Shown: positions 55,401-64,000 of the stretch, in pieces | Layout: each line of letters starts with the position of its first letter | How positions within the stretch are numbered: the first letter of the stretch is position 1 | From: Clytia hemisphaerica | Taxonomy: Eukaryota; Cnidaria; Hydrozoa; Leptothecata; Clytiidae | Assembly: GCA_902728285.1 (NCBI GenBank) | Contig: CACVBU010000185.1 | Location: 986,845 to 1,050,844, forward strand | DNA length: 64,000 nt | Direction: 5' to 3' | Program-made: the position numbers and the translations under genes | Notes under the pieces: generated by a model | What the model saw: the letters and a program-made list of their open reading frames with translations, nothing else | Told to the model about the DNA's origin: nothing | Database searches by the model: none

Positions 55401-57116
55401 ACGAGGATATTAAATATTTACTCAACTAGACAACCTAACACTAAAAACAAACTTGAAGACAAAACTACGGTGGAGGACATTCAACCTACAGTGGTTCCAA
55501 GTTTCATTGTTTCAACAAGACATAAAGCAATCGACACTTACAGTAAAATTTATCAAACAAACGAGCGCGGAACGTCAGAGACTTCTTCGACAGCAAAGCC
55601 AGATTTTCCAAATTTTCCAAAGTCAAGGCCGGAAGGATCATCAAACGTCCACACGTCTTCAGTCAAAAGATTGACCAATCGCCCTCATACGATCATCCCA
55701 ACAGGACGTCTGACAATTTCATTGGAAAACATCAAAACAGGCTTCAGAAATGACATTAAAACAATGACACCAATTTTTCAAAATGACAAAAATGAAAAAA
55801 CGCCTTCGATTCAACATAAAACCAAAACAAACCAAATAACAACCAAACTAGACGAAGGACCAGATTCAATAAACAAAAAAGTGACTCAACAACCACCAGA
55901 ACAAGCTAATACATATCAGCCTCTAGACTACACATCTATGGTAGACATCAGACGAAAACCCTTTACAAACACAGACTATCTAATGGACGGTAATCCGGGG
56001 AAGCTCGGGAAAGGAACAGTTTTCGTCAGAGGCGGAGATCTCTCCACGACAACACCTTTGACAAATGACAAGACAGAGACTTCAGAACAAAACCCGAAAA
56101 CAACTAAAGCTCCATTTTATCAAACATCTTCATCTCCTTCCGTAGATGACGCCATCACCAATATCAACGATGAAACCAAATCCTCACCAACTCCAAGCAT
56201 CAATAGCAAGGGAAAAAGTGGATCGACCATAGCTACCTACAACCTTGATAAAAACAAGTTTACTTCATCAAATTCTGAAGACTCTGAAGAATCTAAATCA
56301 AAAGAGAACCGGAATCGACCAGAAAACACTCGCAACCCTTTTCAAACATATGCAAAGGTTGACAGAAACTCATCACCAAATAATGTAGACCCAATAGCAG
56401 TTCATACTCAACTCAGCAATGTTATTAAAACTTCAACCAGCGCTGAGACTACCAAGCCTGATCAATCAATAACGGTAATAGATACCCAAAATACTGAAAT
56501 CCCTCATAAGGCTTTAATAACCAGAGCCTGGAAACCAATCAAAACCAGACCTTTCCTACCATCTTATATCGGAAAACATCTCAAAACAACATCCAAAATA
56601 TCAACCATTCCACCGCCACCACCATGTAAACGAATCCCGGTCAGTCCATCTCAAGAAGATCCTCCTTGCATTGAAAACTCCAATCCACACCAACTACCAG
56701 ATATCACTGAGAATCTTAAAGTACCAAAACCTTCAGATCCATCAACGAGCAAAGACAACACCTTGATTGAACTCCTCTATTTGGCTATTGTTCTTCCATT
56801 AGCAATCCTGGTCATTGGTGGTGCCATCATATTGTTTTTCCTCAGGAGACAAACAAGGTTAGTATACCTTGTATTCTCAAGTGTTAAAAAGTCTTATATC
56901 AGTTTATTCTCTTCAAAAAGACGAATGTTTTCGTTCTACGGTCTTTTTGGTTTTTTCTTTTAGAATTCAAAATCTTATTTTTTTACCCTATTGGAGTCTT
57001 AATCAGCTTCATCTAAAGGATATGATTCGACTTCAGCATCAAACGTTTGCTTCTTATTTATGTATTTTTCTTTCTTCTTCCATTGCAGACAAACATATGA
57101 TGTTGCAAATGTTTGA
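49488..57116 (+). CDS. Mucin-like single-pass membrane protein, five exons, ~1,680 aa
   Basis: Exons: 49488-49755, 51265-51515, 52017-52122, 52468-56857, 57089-57116. All introns are GT-AG and phases (1,0,1,2) agree to a TGA. Layout: signal peptide (MKKIFLFIVYLSQITFTQA), an extracellular Cys-containing domain of ~190 residues that I do not recognise (CRCPRKIFHVYSKTEYGCYD ... WDEEKGWK ... LFRIKIQCPLEERFAFFVR), then ~1,430 residues rich in Thr, Ser, Pro, Asn and Lys. This stalk contains seven 41-residue repeats (DISKWTQVDKTSSLTKT type, 53532-54318) and two copies of an acidic ~55-residue module (FIDLSDLLWESLKF, near 54330 and 54880). A membrane helix (~1642-1665, LAIVLPLAILVIGGAIILFF) and a ~13-residue tail ending TYDVANV follow. 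It is probably a heavily O-glycosylated surface protein or receptor. Introns 1 and 2 carry a piggyBac-like element and a MITE. Exon 4 could also be read past its donor to a stop at 56963. Confidence 0.8.
49998..50754. mobile_element. PiggyBac-like non-autonomous element (TTAA-flanked)
   Basis: A 757-bp unit starts CCCTATTTTTATCAGG and ends CCTGATAATAATAGGG, flanked by TTAA (49994-49997, 50755-50758), the signature of piggyBac-type insertion. A second inverted pair lies inside: GGTGTTTTCCACCAGGCTGG against AGGCTGGTGGAAAACACC. Two GATGACGTCATC sites (near 50571 and 50590) resemble those in the palindrome at 18503-19193. No transposase. It lies in intron 1 of the mucin-like gene. Confidence 0.8.
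51660..51963. mobile_element. CACCCC-family MITE in intron 2
   Basis: Starts ACACCCCTTTCTCACAGATCC and ends GGTCTGTGAGAAGGGGGTA. Interior as at 39470-39751. Roughly 300 bp, the longest copy. Confidence 0.75.
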
Positions 57117-57289
57117 TCGAATTTATGTGATAAATCTTGTAATCTTGTGTTTCAACCATCCGATAGCTGATTGACTTGGTGCAAATGACAAGAGATTCAA
57201 AGAACTTGGACCAGCCATTTACATATTATATCGATTTATTCTTTGATTCATGTTAAGATCACTGAGTATCCAGAACAAAGTTTCTCAAT

Positions 57290-57509
57290 CCCAGCTAAGC
57301 TAAATTTTTGATCGGAGTTTTTTTAAAGTACCCTAACGCGGTAGCACTACTCAAGAGCGGTATGAATGCAGCTACGGCGCCAGATATACTTTTCCTCCAA
57401 TATTTCTGATGCTGTAATGCCGTTAGACGTTAATTTTGACACAGTAATGGCTTCTTTGAGGGTACCACTTTCAAGGAACCCCGATCAAAGATGGCGAATA
57501 TAGCTTGGG
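57290..57509. mobile_element. ~220-bp MITE with CCCAGCTAAGC ends
   Basis: CCCAGCTAAGCTAAATTTTT with TTGATCGGAGTT on the left is inverted by AACCCCGATCAA and GGCGAATATAGCTTGGG on the right. Internal AAGTACCC / GGGTACC also pair. The rest of 57117-58292 is AT-rich 3' flank of the mucin-like gene, with an (AAAAT)n run near 57538. A diverged relative may lie near 45603. Confidence 0.55.
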
Positions 57510-58292
57510 TAAAAAAAAGTCAATGGTTTAGACTCTAAAATAAAATAAAATAAAAGAAGTTAAAAGCCTGTTAAGATATTTGGATAAATCAAACAAATGT
57601 TATAAAACTTTATATTAGAGCTTGCATACTTGTATGGTAAGAGTAAACTTTCACTAGATCCAGGCTTGACAGGACAACCGTACTGAAGGCTGTAAATGAG
57701 ATAAAATTCGCTAGGAATTTGAAAAAAAAATCTCATTAGCTCAGAAGTGGGGAGGGTTGAAGTCTCCTCGGTCTCACTGCTTCCACTGGGCCTGAGATCT
57801 CTCCATTGAAAAGGTACACCATAGGAAAAATAGTCAATGTTTCATATGTTTACCAACACCGATAGGTGATGAAAGTGACTTAAAGTCGATTATCATTCAG
57901 ATACACCTTTAAATTTGAGTGAATTTCGGTCTCAGATATTCTCATCAATTTATTTTGTCTTCCCCGTTTACTATCAAGTCAACTAAAAGCATCACATATT
58001 CAGAAAATCAATGTTGCACATGTTGATTTTACAGCGTTTGTTGAAAAGTATTTATTAAAATGCTAAGCATCACAATATCATAATATATAATCTATATTTA
58101 TATCAGCGAATAATATTTTGTAAAGATTCTGTATATATACTTTTTGTTGTTATGGATATTTTAGCACGATGCTTGAAACCACCAAGACCTTTCCAGAAAA
58201 AAACATCATATTACTATTGTCTAACTTCATTCTTTTACTTAGAAAAAAGTTGCAAACATTGCCTTTAAAAATTAAATAATACGACGCTTTAA

Positions 58293-58926
58293 CCCTTTCA
58301 ATCATAGGGCAACATTTAGCGGTCCATGAGAAACCTAAATTTGACGGCTTTTAACTCCAGAACGAAGAATTTTGCAGAGCTTCCAGGGTAATTTCCAAGC
58401 ACTTTTCCTTACCACCGTTTTGGTCTTAAAACTTGAGTTTCAATGCAGTGGTATCAAATGTCACCCACCATGGTTGGGCGACAAAGAAACTTTTTGCCCT
58501 CTAAACGCCCTAAATAGGTGAGTTCTTGCATCTTAGTACATAGTAACCTAAAAATTCTGGCTTGATAATGAAAAACAACCTTAATTTGAAATGTTTTGGA
58601 GGAGTTTAAAAAGAAAGAATTGAAATTTAATCAACTTATTTGAAACTCAATTTTTACCTTTAAGTTTTTATACTGTCCATTCTTTTCCTTTTCATCATTT
58701 TCACCTTCAAATTTTTTTCTTCAAAAAATTGAGTTTGAAAAATTCGAAATTGAGTTTTTGCCACCCAATAACGGTGGTAAAAAAATGCTTGGAAATTACC
58801 CAGAGCTTCAGTAGCTGCCTTAGGAAAAAGCGTGATTTTTTTTATGAAATCTGGTTTTGAGCTGCTTTTTCCCTCTGAAGTTCTGAATTTTATTTGAAAA
58901 AGTGCTCAGCTCTAGAACTGAAAGGG
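58293..58926. mobile_element. PiggyBac-like non-autonomous element (TTAA-flanked)
   Basis: A 634-bp unit starts CCCTTTCAATCATAGGG and ends CTAGAACTGAAAGGG, flanked by TTAA at 58289-58292 and 58927-58930. A large internal inverted repeat (AATTTCCAAGCACTTTTCC near 58391; AATGCTTGGAAATTACCC near 58785) makes it partly palindromic. The ends differ from those of 49998-50754, so it is a separate family. No transposase. Confidence 0.75.
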
Positions 58927-59175
58927 TTAAATAGTAAACTGTAGGAAGTCAATATTCTGCATTACTTCTTGTTATTGTAAACTATAGCTGTGATAATCCG
59001 AAAAGAATAAGTACCTGTTCAACACAAACATTGATTAATATTTTGCGTCTAATTTTTTTACGCAGTTATTTTTTGATAGAGCAAATAGCTTTCATTCTTG
59101 CAATGGATGTTTATCTTTTGGATGCATCAAATCAGACTGCAGCCATGAAGGTCAAACGACCATAACTGTATTGTG

Positions 59176-59940
59176 TTAAACGATACTTTCTGGTATATTG
59201 CCATATTCAACGCGCACAAAGACATCATCATTATCATCCCTTATTTCAAAATCTTTAAATAGTTCATTTAACAATGCTTTACTCTCAGCCGAAGCTCCTG
59301 AAAAACTTTTCAGAATTTTCTCGAGTTGATTAGATTTGCGTACAATCTCAAAGAAACTTTCAGGTAGATCAGCTTCAATGATGCACGCCAAGAGGATGGC
59401 GCCGATTTTTCTATTCTCTTTTTTCTGATGCATGTTTTGCCGTTGCCGGTTTATATGGCTTTCCTTTCGCGAGATACCACATCGAGCTTTCTCGTAATTT
59501 TGTGCTAACTTTACAATCTCCAATAACGACATACTCTTCTTCTTTATAAATCTGGAACGCAAAAATGCCCATCGTGCTCTCGCGCGTTCACGAGGATCTG
59601 TCGGAAGCGGCCGCTTCAGACCCATTGGTTTAGCGAAACTTGAAACTGAATTTTCTATTCCACCCATTTCAGTTAGTCGATCACGTAAGCTTGCTAGCTT
59701 AGGATGTAGATCATCCTTTTCCTCTTCATCTGCTGCTTGAACAGTCTTAAGAACGCTTAATGAATTTTGAGCGGGTGGCGTGAAGCCGGATAAGTTTGTT
59801 AAGGATATTTTACGATTCTTTCTTTCCCTGGTTGGTGGGATGGATCCCATCGATTGGATTGAAGATTTAACAAGATTACAAACACCATATTCTGAGATTG
59901 ATGATAAGCTCTCATTCTTTTCTGATGAACGTCGGCTCAT
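59176..59940 (-). CDS. Unrecognised intact protein (254 aa)
   Basis: One uninterrupted frame with balanced composition. No signal peptide or membrane segment. The N-terminal ~75 residues are Ser-rich and probably disordered (SSEKNESLSSISEYGV). Residues ~75-130 are charged, with LASLRDRLTEMGGIENSVSS. A strongly basic stretch RERARARWAFLRSRFIKKKS (~117-137) precedes helical-looking segments, and the last 60 residues (ACIIEADLPESFFEIVRKS, LLNELFKDFEIRDDNDDVFV) are acidic. I cannot assign a family. Being intronless among transposons it could be a retrocopy or a transposon-associated gene, but its stop-free length and composition favour a real protein, probably intracellular. Confidence 0.55.
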   Translation of the reverse strand: MSRRSSEKNESLSSISEYGVCNLVKSSIQSMGSIPPTRERKNRKISLTNLSGFTPPAQNSLSVLKTVQAADEEEKDDLHPKLASLRDRLTEMGGIENSVSSFAKPMGLKRPLPTDPRERARARWAFLRSRFIKKKSMSLLEIVKLAQNYEKARCGISRKESHINRQRQNMHQKKENRKIGAILLACIIEADLPESFFEIVRKSNQLEKILKSFSGASAESKALLNELFKDFEIRDDNDDVFVRVEYGNIPESIV

Positions 59941-60286
59941 TTTGGTTGCATAAAAACTTTCTCTTTTTTTTGATTTTTAAACGTCTTCAATCGTCCTTCA
60001 ACTATCGTTTATTACATAGTGTTAGAATTATCTAAAATAGAAAATTTATTTATTATATATCGAATTATCAGGACCAACCTAAAAGTCTTGACTATGCCCT
60101 TTTATTAGAGGTAATCTTTACACCCCATCTCACAGATCCTGTAGGATTTTTGCAGTCAGTGTGGATAAAAATAACGGACTGATGGATATCGATATTCCCA
60201 TATTTTTTATGGTTTGGGATTTAAATTCCCATTGTTTTAGAGTCAAAAAGTTCTTTGGGGACGGAAAAAATAGCATTATATTATAT

Positions 60287-63200
60287 ACATTACGTCATTT
60301 GGTTTAAAACAGCTAACAATAGCGGCTGTATACCTACAATCTCTAAATAATTCAACTGACTGTATAGACACTTACAAAAAACAACTTTCATGCATTTCCG
60401 GCACAATCCAGCAATTCAGCCATTCAACTGATCCTATCATCATGGGTGATTTTCAATGCTGCCCAATAGTTGAAAAATCATCTCGCTTCAGCCCACCTAA
60501 CGCTCTGACCCAGCACCTTACCTCGTTTATCAGAGAGAATAATTTACTTCCAGTCGATATGTCACACGGTCATGGCCCCTGCTATACTTACAACCATTTT
60601 TCCCTCCCAAACAAATCTTACATTGACCATATCATGATACAACCGATACTGCTGGACTTCCTTACGGATACCCTTGTCATGAACCCCCATCCAGACAACA
60701 CCGGTGATCACCTTCCAGTATCAGCGTCCTTTCAACTACCAAACTCGCCTACGCTGCTAACTACGTCCATAGACACTGAGAATGATTATATTCCAGACTA
60801 CATGTGGCACAATGAAAAGTTTGTAAATTCCTACCGCGAGAAAGTTGCTGCATCCATCTGTCTTACCTCAGAAACAAAGCTTCATTCCCAGATAGATGAG
60901 CTTCACTCTATCCTGAAAAACTCTGCTACAGCTGCTTTCACAGAAATTGAGAAAAAATTCTACACCTTCCCTGCCAAACCCTGGTGGAATTCTGACCTTC
61001 GCTCTGCTCGTGATATCTTACAGAAAATGTTCAATACCTGGAGGGAGGATAATTTTAATAAAGACACAACCTGCATCTCATACAACAGATACAAATTTGC
61101 TAGGAAGAAATTCAGATTACTCGTCAAGCAGGCAAAACACCAGGCCACTGTTGATCACTATGTGAAAATAGATCAAATGAAAAGCTTTAAACCGAAATCA
61201 TTTTGGACCCAAATGCGTCTCAACAAAAACACCACACAGAAACTCTTCACAATCAACAACAAAACGGACAAAAGAGATATAACCAACGAATTTAAGAATC
61301 ACTTTGATCACCTGCTGAATACTCCCCGCGTTGAAGGAGTGGACAACACCGCGTCTAATGAAGAACTCAAAGGCTATCTCCATTCAATAGACACCAGCGA
61401 ATCTGACTTTTATGTTACTGAAACTGAAATTATGAACTGTTTGAATAAATTAAAACGAGGAAAATCCAGAGATCCTTTTCAACTAAAAGGGGAGCACTAC
61501 TTACTGGCAACATCACCTACCTTCGTTACCTATCTAACCCGTCTAGCAAATGACATCTTCGCAGCGGAGGAAATCCCATCAGACCTTAGCTCGTCAATCA
61601 TTATACCTCTCGTGAAATCGTACAAAAAGTCCCTTAACGATCCCAACAATTACCGTGGGATAAGCTTGATCCCGATGATTACAAAGCTTTTAGAACTCAT
61701 CATTGTGGAAAAATGCCCAACGTTAAAGGAAAACAGTAACACTCAATTCGGTTTTACTTCCAATTCATCAACGATTCACGCAGAAACGATTATTCTGGAC
61801 ACAGTAAAATACTACAACAGTCGAAACACCCCAGTCTACATATGCAGTCTCGATGCGGAAAAAGCCTTTGACTGTTGTAATTGGCATACACTCTTCAAAA
61901 AACTGGCCGACAAAAACATTTCCAACACAGTCATAGCATTTTTAATCAGACTCTACTTAAATGGTACTGCAATCGTTCACTACGCCTCAAATTTCTCAGC
62001 CTTGTTCCCTCTGACTCAAGGTGTACGCCAGGGAAGTGTTTTGTCACCATACTTATTCAATATATATACTGAAGACCTACTGAACTCCATTCAATCTTCA
62101 AATATTGGAACATTCCTCCCAAATGACTTCAACACTTCAATAATTGCTTATGCAGACGATATAGTTCTCCTAAGTCCGTGTCTGTCACAACTCCAACGTA
62201 TGATCAGGATATGTGAGTTGTTTGGCCAAAAGAACGGGATTAAATTTTGTCACACCTTATCCAAATCAAAAACTCAATTCGTCATTTCAGGCAGTTGTCC
62301 TATCGATAATCCTAGCTTGACCCTCAACGGTATACCTGTGCTTCCACAAAACGAGCTAATCCACCTTGGTTTCTCCTGGAGCGTCAAAAGGGGATTTATC
62401 AGCCTTAATAAACACAAAGATAGTCGTGTATCTGAACTCTGGGCAGCAGCAACCTCACTCATAACAGCAGGCATACGTCATTGTCACCCTAATTCAATTG
62501 TTACTCTGTTCAGCTCCATTTTGATTCCTAAGCTTTTGTATGGACTTGAACTGTGTACATTAAATAAAAATGAATTGAACCAACTGGACATCTCCGCCAG
62601 AACTTGTCTTAAATCACTCTTCAACGTCTCAAAGAATAGTCGAAACCACCTCCACCGTGTATATAACATCCCTGACATCTCGAAATTGTTGGAAAAACGT
62701 AAACTTTCTCTGTTGAAACAGCTCTTCTCGAATCCTCTGACCTCAGATTATACAATTGCGGCGACCACCACCTCGACTGTCTGCTTTGATTACTCCTTTG
62801 CTTCTCAAGCTGCCAATATAGCCTTATGTAATGGAATCAACCTACCCTCAACCGTCATGTGTAGTAAAATCAAGTTTGACCTGGGGAACGATGACATCAC
62901 AAAGGCTGAATACAGTGAGGACATTGTCAGAATTCGGGAACTAATAGAGAACTGGCATATCAATAAAAACAGAATACTATTAAAGTCTTTACTAGAACAC
63001 TATATCCCTGGTGCATAAAACTACACTTTTTTATCTACTAGATATATAGCTGTCAGTAACTGTGGACTCACAGTCAGGTCTGTAGAGACTTTTTCTCTCC
63101 TTATCTTCTACCCCCGCTCTCCCCTTGTCTGTGTCTCTAGGCCTTATGTTTATCCTCAGTTATTGCAGCTAATTCTCTACATACACCAACCAGACCAGAG

Positions 63201-63672
63201 TCTACCAGAGTATCCCTCTCTCATACTTTGTTTTGATTTTTTGAGGTCTGTTGTTGGTTTTTGAGATTTTACTCCTGGGTTTTTACTACCTTTTGTTTTG
63301 ATTTTTATTTTGATTTCTATCGAGGTTTTACTCCCATATAGGTCAGGGAATCACAGTTTCTTTGTTAAGTGACACATATCAGCGGGCTCATCCTAGGTGA
63401 TTCCCTTTTTATTCTATACGGGTAAGCGAGATGACCTGGCTTTCCCTAGGGCATATCATACTTCCATACGGATAGGCCCTGTAGCGGATCTATGAGCCCG
63501 CCCCCGGGGAAGCGAAGTCACTCCAACTCGTTTGTCATATATAGTCATATATAGTCTATAAAAAAAAGTAAATAAAAACGAAATTTTTAAGTGTAAATTA
63601 TTTTTTCAAACAAGAGTTATATATTATACCATATTTTTGGTGATTAAAGAGAAACGAAAAAAAAAAAAAAAA
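60287..63672 (+). mobile_element. 5'-truncated non-LTR retrotransposon with poly(A) tail
   Basis: The inserted sequence begins inside the endonuclease coding region, contains the rest of the polyprotein, a ~650-bp 3' UTR (63019-63655) and an A-run to 63672. It is flanked by ATTATAT (60280-60286) and ATTATGT (63673-63679), a target duplication with one change. 5' truncation plus an A-tail is the usual outcome of target-primed reverse transcription. The 3' UTR holds pyrimidine-rich and GGTTTTTGAG/GATTTTACTCC-type repeats. Confidence 0.85.
60289..63018 (+). CDS. Non-LTR retrotransposon ORF2 fragment: endonuclease (partial) and reverse transcriptase
   Basis: The frame is open from 60289, upstream of the first ATG at 60442 (LTIAAVYLQS precedes GDFQ), to the stop at 63016-63018. 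Endonuclease motifs present are GDFQCC, KSYIDHIM and TGDHLPVSA; the N-terminal catalytic Asn/Glu part is missing through truncation. The reverse transcriptase follows, with GKSRDPFQLKGEH, NNYRGISLIPMITKLLE, SLDAEKAFDCCNW, QGVRQGSVLSPYLFNIYTED and the catalytic AYADDIVLLSP. A C-terminal domain (LIPKLLYGLELCTLNKNEL) comes after. There is no RNase H and no gag-like ORF1 on this copy. It looks closest to jockey/CR1-type clades, not settled by eye. The absence of internal stops implies a young insertion. Confidence 0.85.
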   Translation: MTSFGLKQLTIAAVYLQSLNNSTDCIDTYKKQLSCISGTIQQFSHSTDPIIMGDFQCCPIVEKSSRFSPPNALTQHLTSFIRENNLLPVDMSHGHGPCYTYNHFSLPNKSYIDHIMIQPILLDFLTDTLVMNPHPDNTGDHLPVSASFQLPNSPTLLTTSIDTENDYIPDYMWHNEKFVNSYREKVAASICLTSETKLHSQIDELHSILKNSATAAFTEIEKKFYTFPAKPWWNSDLRSARDILQKMFNTWREDNFNKDTTCISYNRYKFARKKFRLLVKQAKHQATVDHYVKIDQMKSFKPKSFWTQMRLNKNTTQKLFTINNKTDKRDITNEFKNHFDHLLNTPRVEGVDNTASNEELKGYLHSIDTSESDFYVTETEIMNCLNKLKRGKSRDPFQLKGEHYLLATSPTFVTYLTRLANDIFAAEEIPSDLSSSIIIPLVKSYKKSLNDPNNYRGISLIPMITKLLELIIVEKCPTLKENSNTQFGFTSNSSTIHAETIILDTVKYYNSRNTPVYICSLDAEKAFDCCNWHTLFKKLADKNISNTVIAFLIRLYLNGTAIVHYASNFSALFPLTQGVRQGSVLSPYLFNIYTEDLLNSIQSSNIGTFLPNDFNTSIIAYADDIVLLSPCLSQLQRMIRICELFGQKNGIKFCHTLSKSKTQFVISGSCPIDNPSLTLNGIPVLPQNELIHLGFSWSVKRGFISLNKHKDSRVSELWAAATSLITAGIRHCHPNSIVTLFSSILIPKLLYGLELCTLNKNELNQLDISARTCLKSLFNVSKNSRNHLHRVYNIPDISKLLEKRKLSLLKQLFSNPLTSDYTIAATTTSTVCFDYSFASQAANIALCNGINLPSTVMCSKIKFDLGNDDITKAEYSEDIVRIRELIENWHINKNRILLKSLLEHYIPGA

Positions 63673-63806
63673 ATTATGTAGCGAGGATTGGTTTATTTGA
63701 TTACTTTCAGTGGAGACGAAAATTGGAATATAATTTCCACTTGGGACGATATTTCGAACAATTTTTCCAGTAGGAAGGAGACCCAGTGGGTCTCTCAAAA
63801 AAGAAT

Positions 63807-64000
63807 TTGCTATTTTTTTCAAAATAAGGTGAGACCAATTTAATTAGTTGTTTTACGGGCCCGACCGACCCTGAAATTCCAAAAATCGAAATAAAAATAA
63901 AATTCATTTTGGTAGGACCTTTTGATTTTCATTGCTTTACAGACTCCCAAATTTTCAAAACTTTGGTAGTTTTCCCAAGATTTTGAGAATTTTACGTTAA
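63807..64000. other. No recognisable feature
   Basis: Short AT-rich tail of the window. GGGCCCGACCGACCCTG near 63858 may be the edge of another repeat that continues beyond the window. Confidence 0.4.

Larger units (their letters stand above)
60120..63806. mobile_element. CACCCC-family MITE split by a retrotransposon
   Basis: The left half (60120-60286) runs from ACACCCCATCTCACAGATCC to AAATAGCATTATATTATAT. The right half (63673-63806) resumes with ATTATGTAGCGAGGATTGG, continues GGTTTATTTGATTACTTTCAG and ends near AGTGGGTCTCTC. Joined at the duplicated ATTATRT they match the uninterrupted copy at 33822-34080. The right terminal repeat is decayed. Confidence 0.8.

Overview
The window is AT-rich eukaryotic nuclear DNA from an animal. 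Genes are split by GT-AG introns and scattered among many transposon remnants. The gene content (Golgi glycosyltransferases, Thr/Ser-rich mucin-like proteins, small Cys-rich secreted peptides, a poly(A)-tailed non-LTR retrotransposon, tRNA-headed SINEs) fits an invertebrate metazoan. I see no marker that fixes the phylum; a cnidarian or another AT-rich invertebrate is only a guess.

Layout. 1-3150 is two tandem arrays sharing a TGACCAAGTA core. 4714-10544 holds two divergently transcribed, spliced genes for related Cys-rich secreted peptides (minus 5701-4714, plus 8952-10544), separated by a 1 kb Harbinger-like element. 10.6-15.8 kb is transposon debris, including a SINE nested in a DNA element. 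At 15.8-18.4 kb a divergent pair encodes a secreted Thr-rich mucin-like protein (minus), whose C-terminus is supplied by a transposon end, and a secreted protein made of 23 copies of a 36-bp repeat (plus) with a 1-nt deletion inside the array. 18.5-19.2 kb is a 691-bp near-perfect palindrome. 20.4-24.2 kb (minus) is a two-exon alpha-1,3-fucosyltransferase. Its intron carries a 1.84-kb unit with ~310-bp inverted repeats flanking an intact PHD-finger/coiled-coil/L1-ORF1p-like ORF. 25-34 kb is mostly small TA-flanked elements. 35.1-36.3 kb is a beta-1,3-galactosyltransferase-family gene, followed by a recent 1.25-kb tandem duplication. 40.0-40.4 kb (minus) is a small secreted protein. 41-49 kb holds inverted-repeat elements, a ~158-bp satellite and a full-length SINE with a 12-bp target duplication. 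49.5-57.1 kb is a five-exon gene for a ~1,680-residue single-pass mucin-like membrane protein. 59.2-59.9 kb (minus) is an unrecognised intact ORF. 60.1-63.8 kb is a 5'-truncated non-LTR retrotransposon that split a pre-existing MITE.

How the genes relate. Two type II Golgi glycosyltransferases lie in the same 64 kb as two mucin-like proteins and several secreted peptides. A shared role in a glycosylated surface or secretion is plausible but is inference from proximity. Exon structures were assembled by eye from splice consensus and phase agreement; none is transcript-verified.
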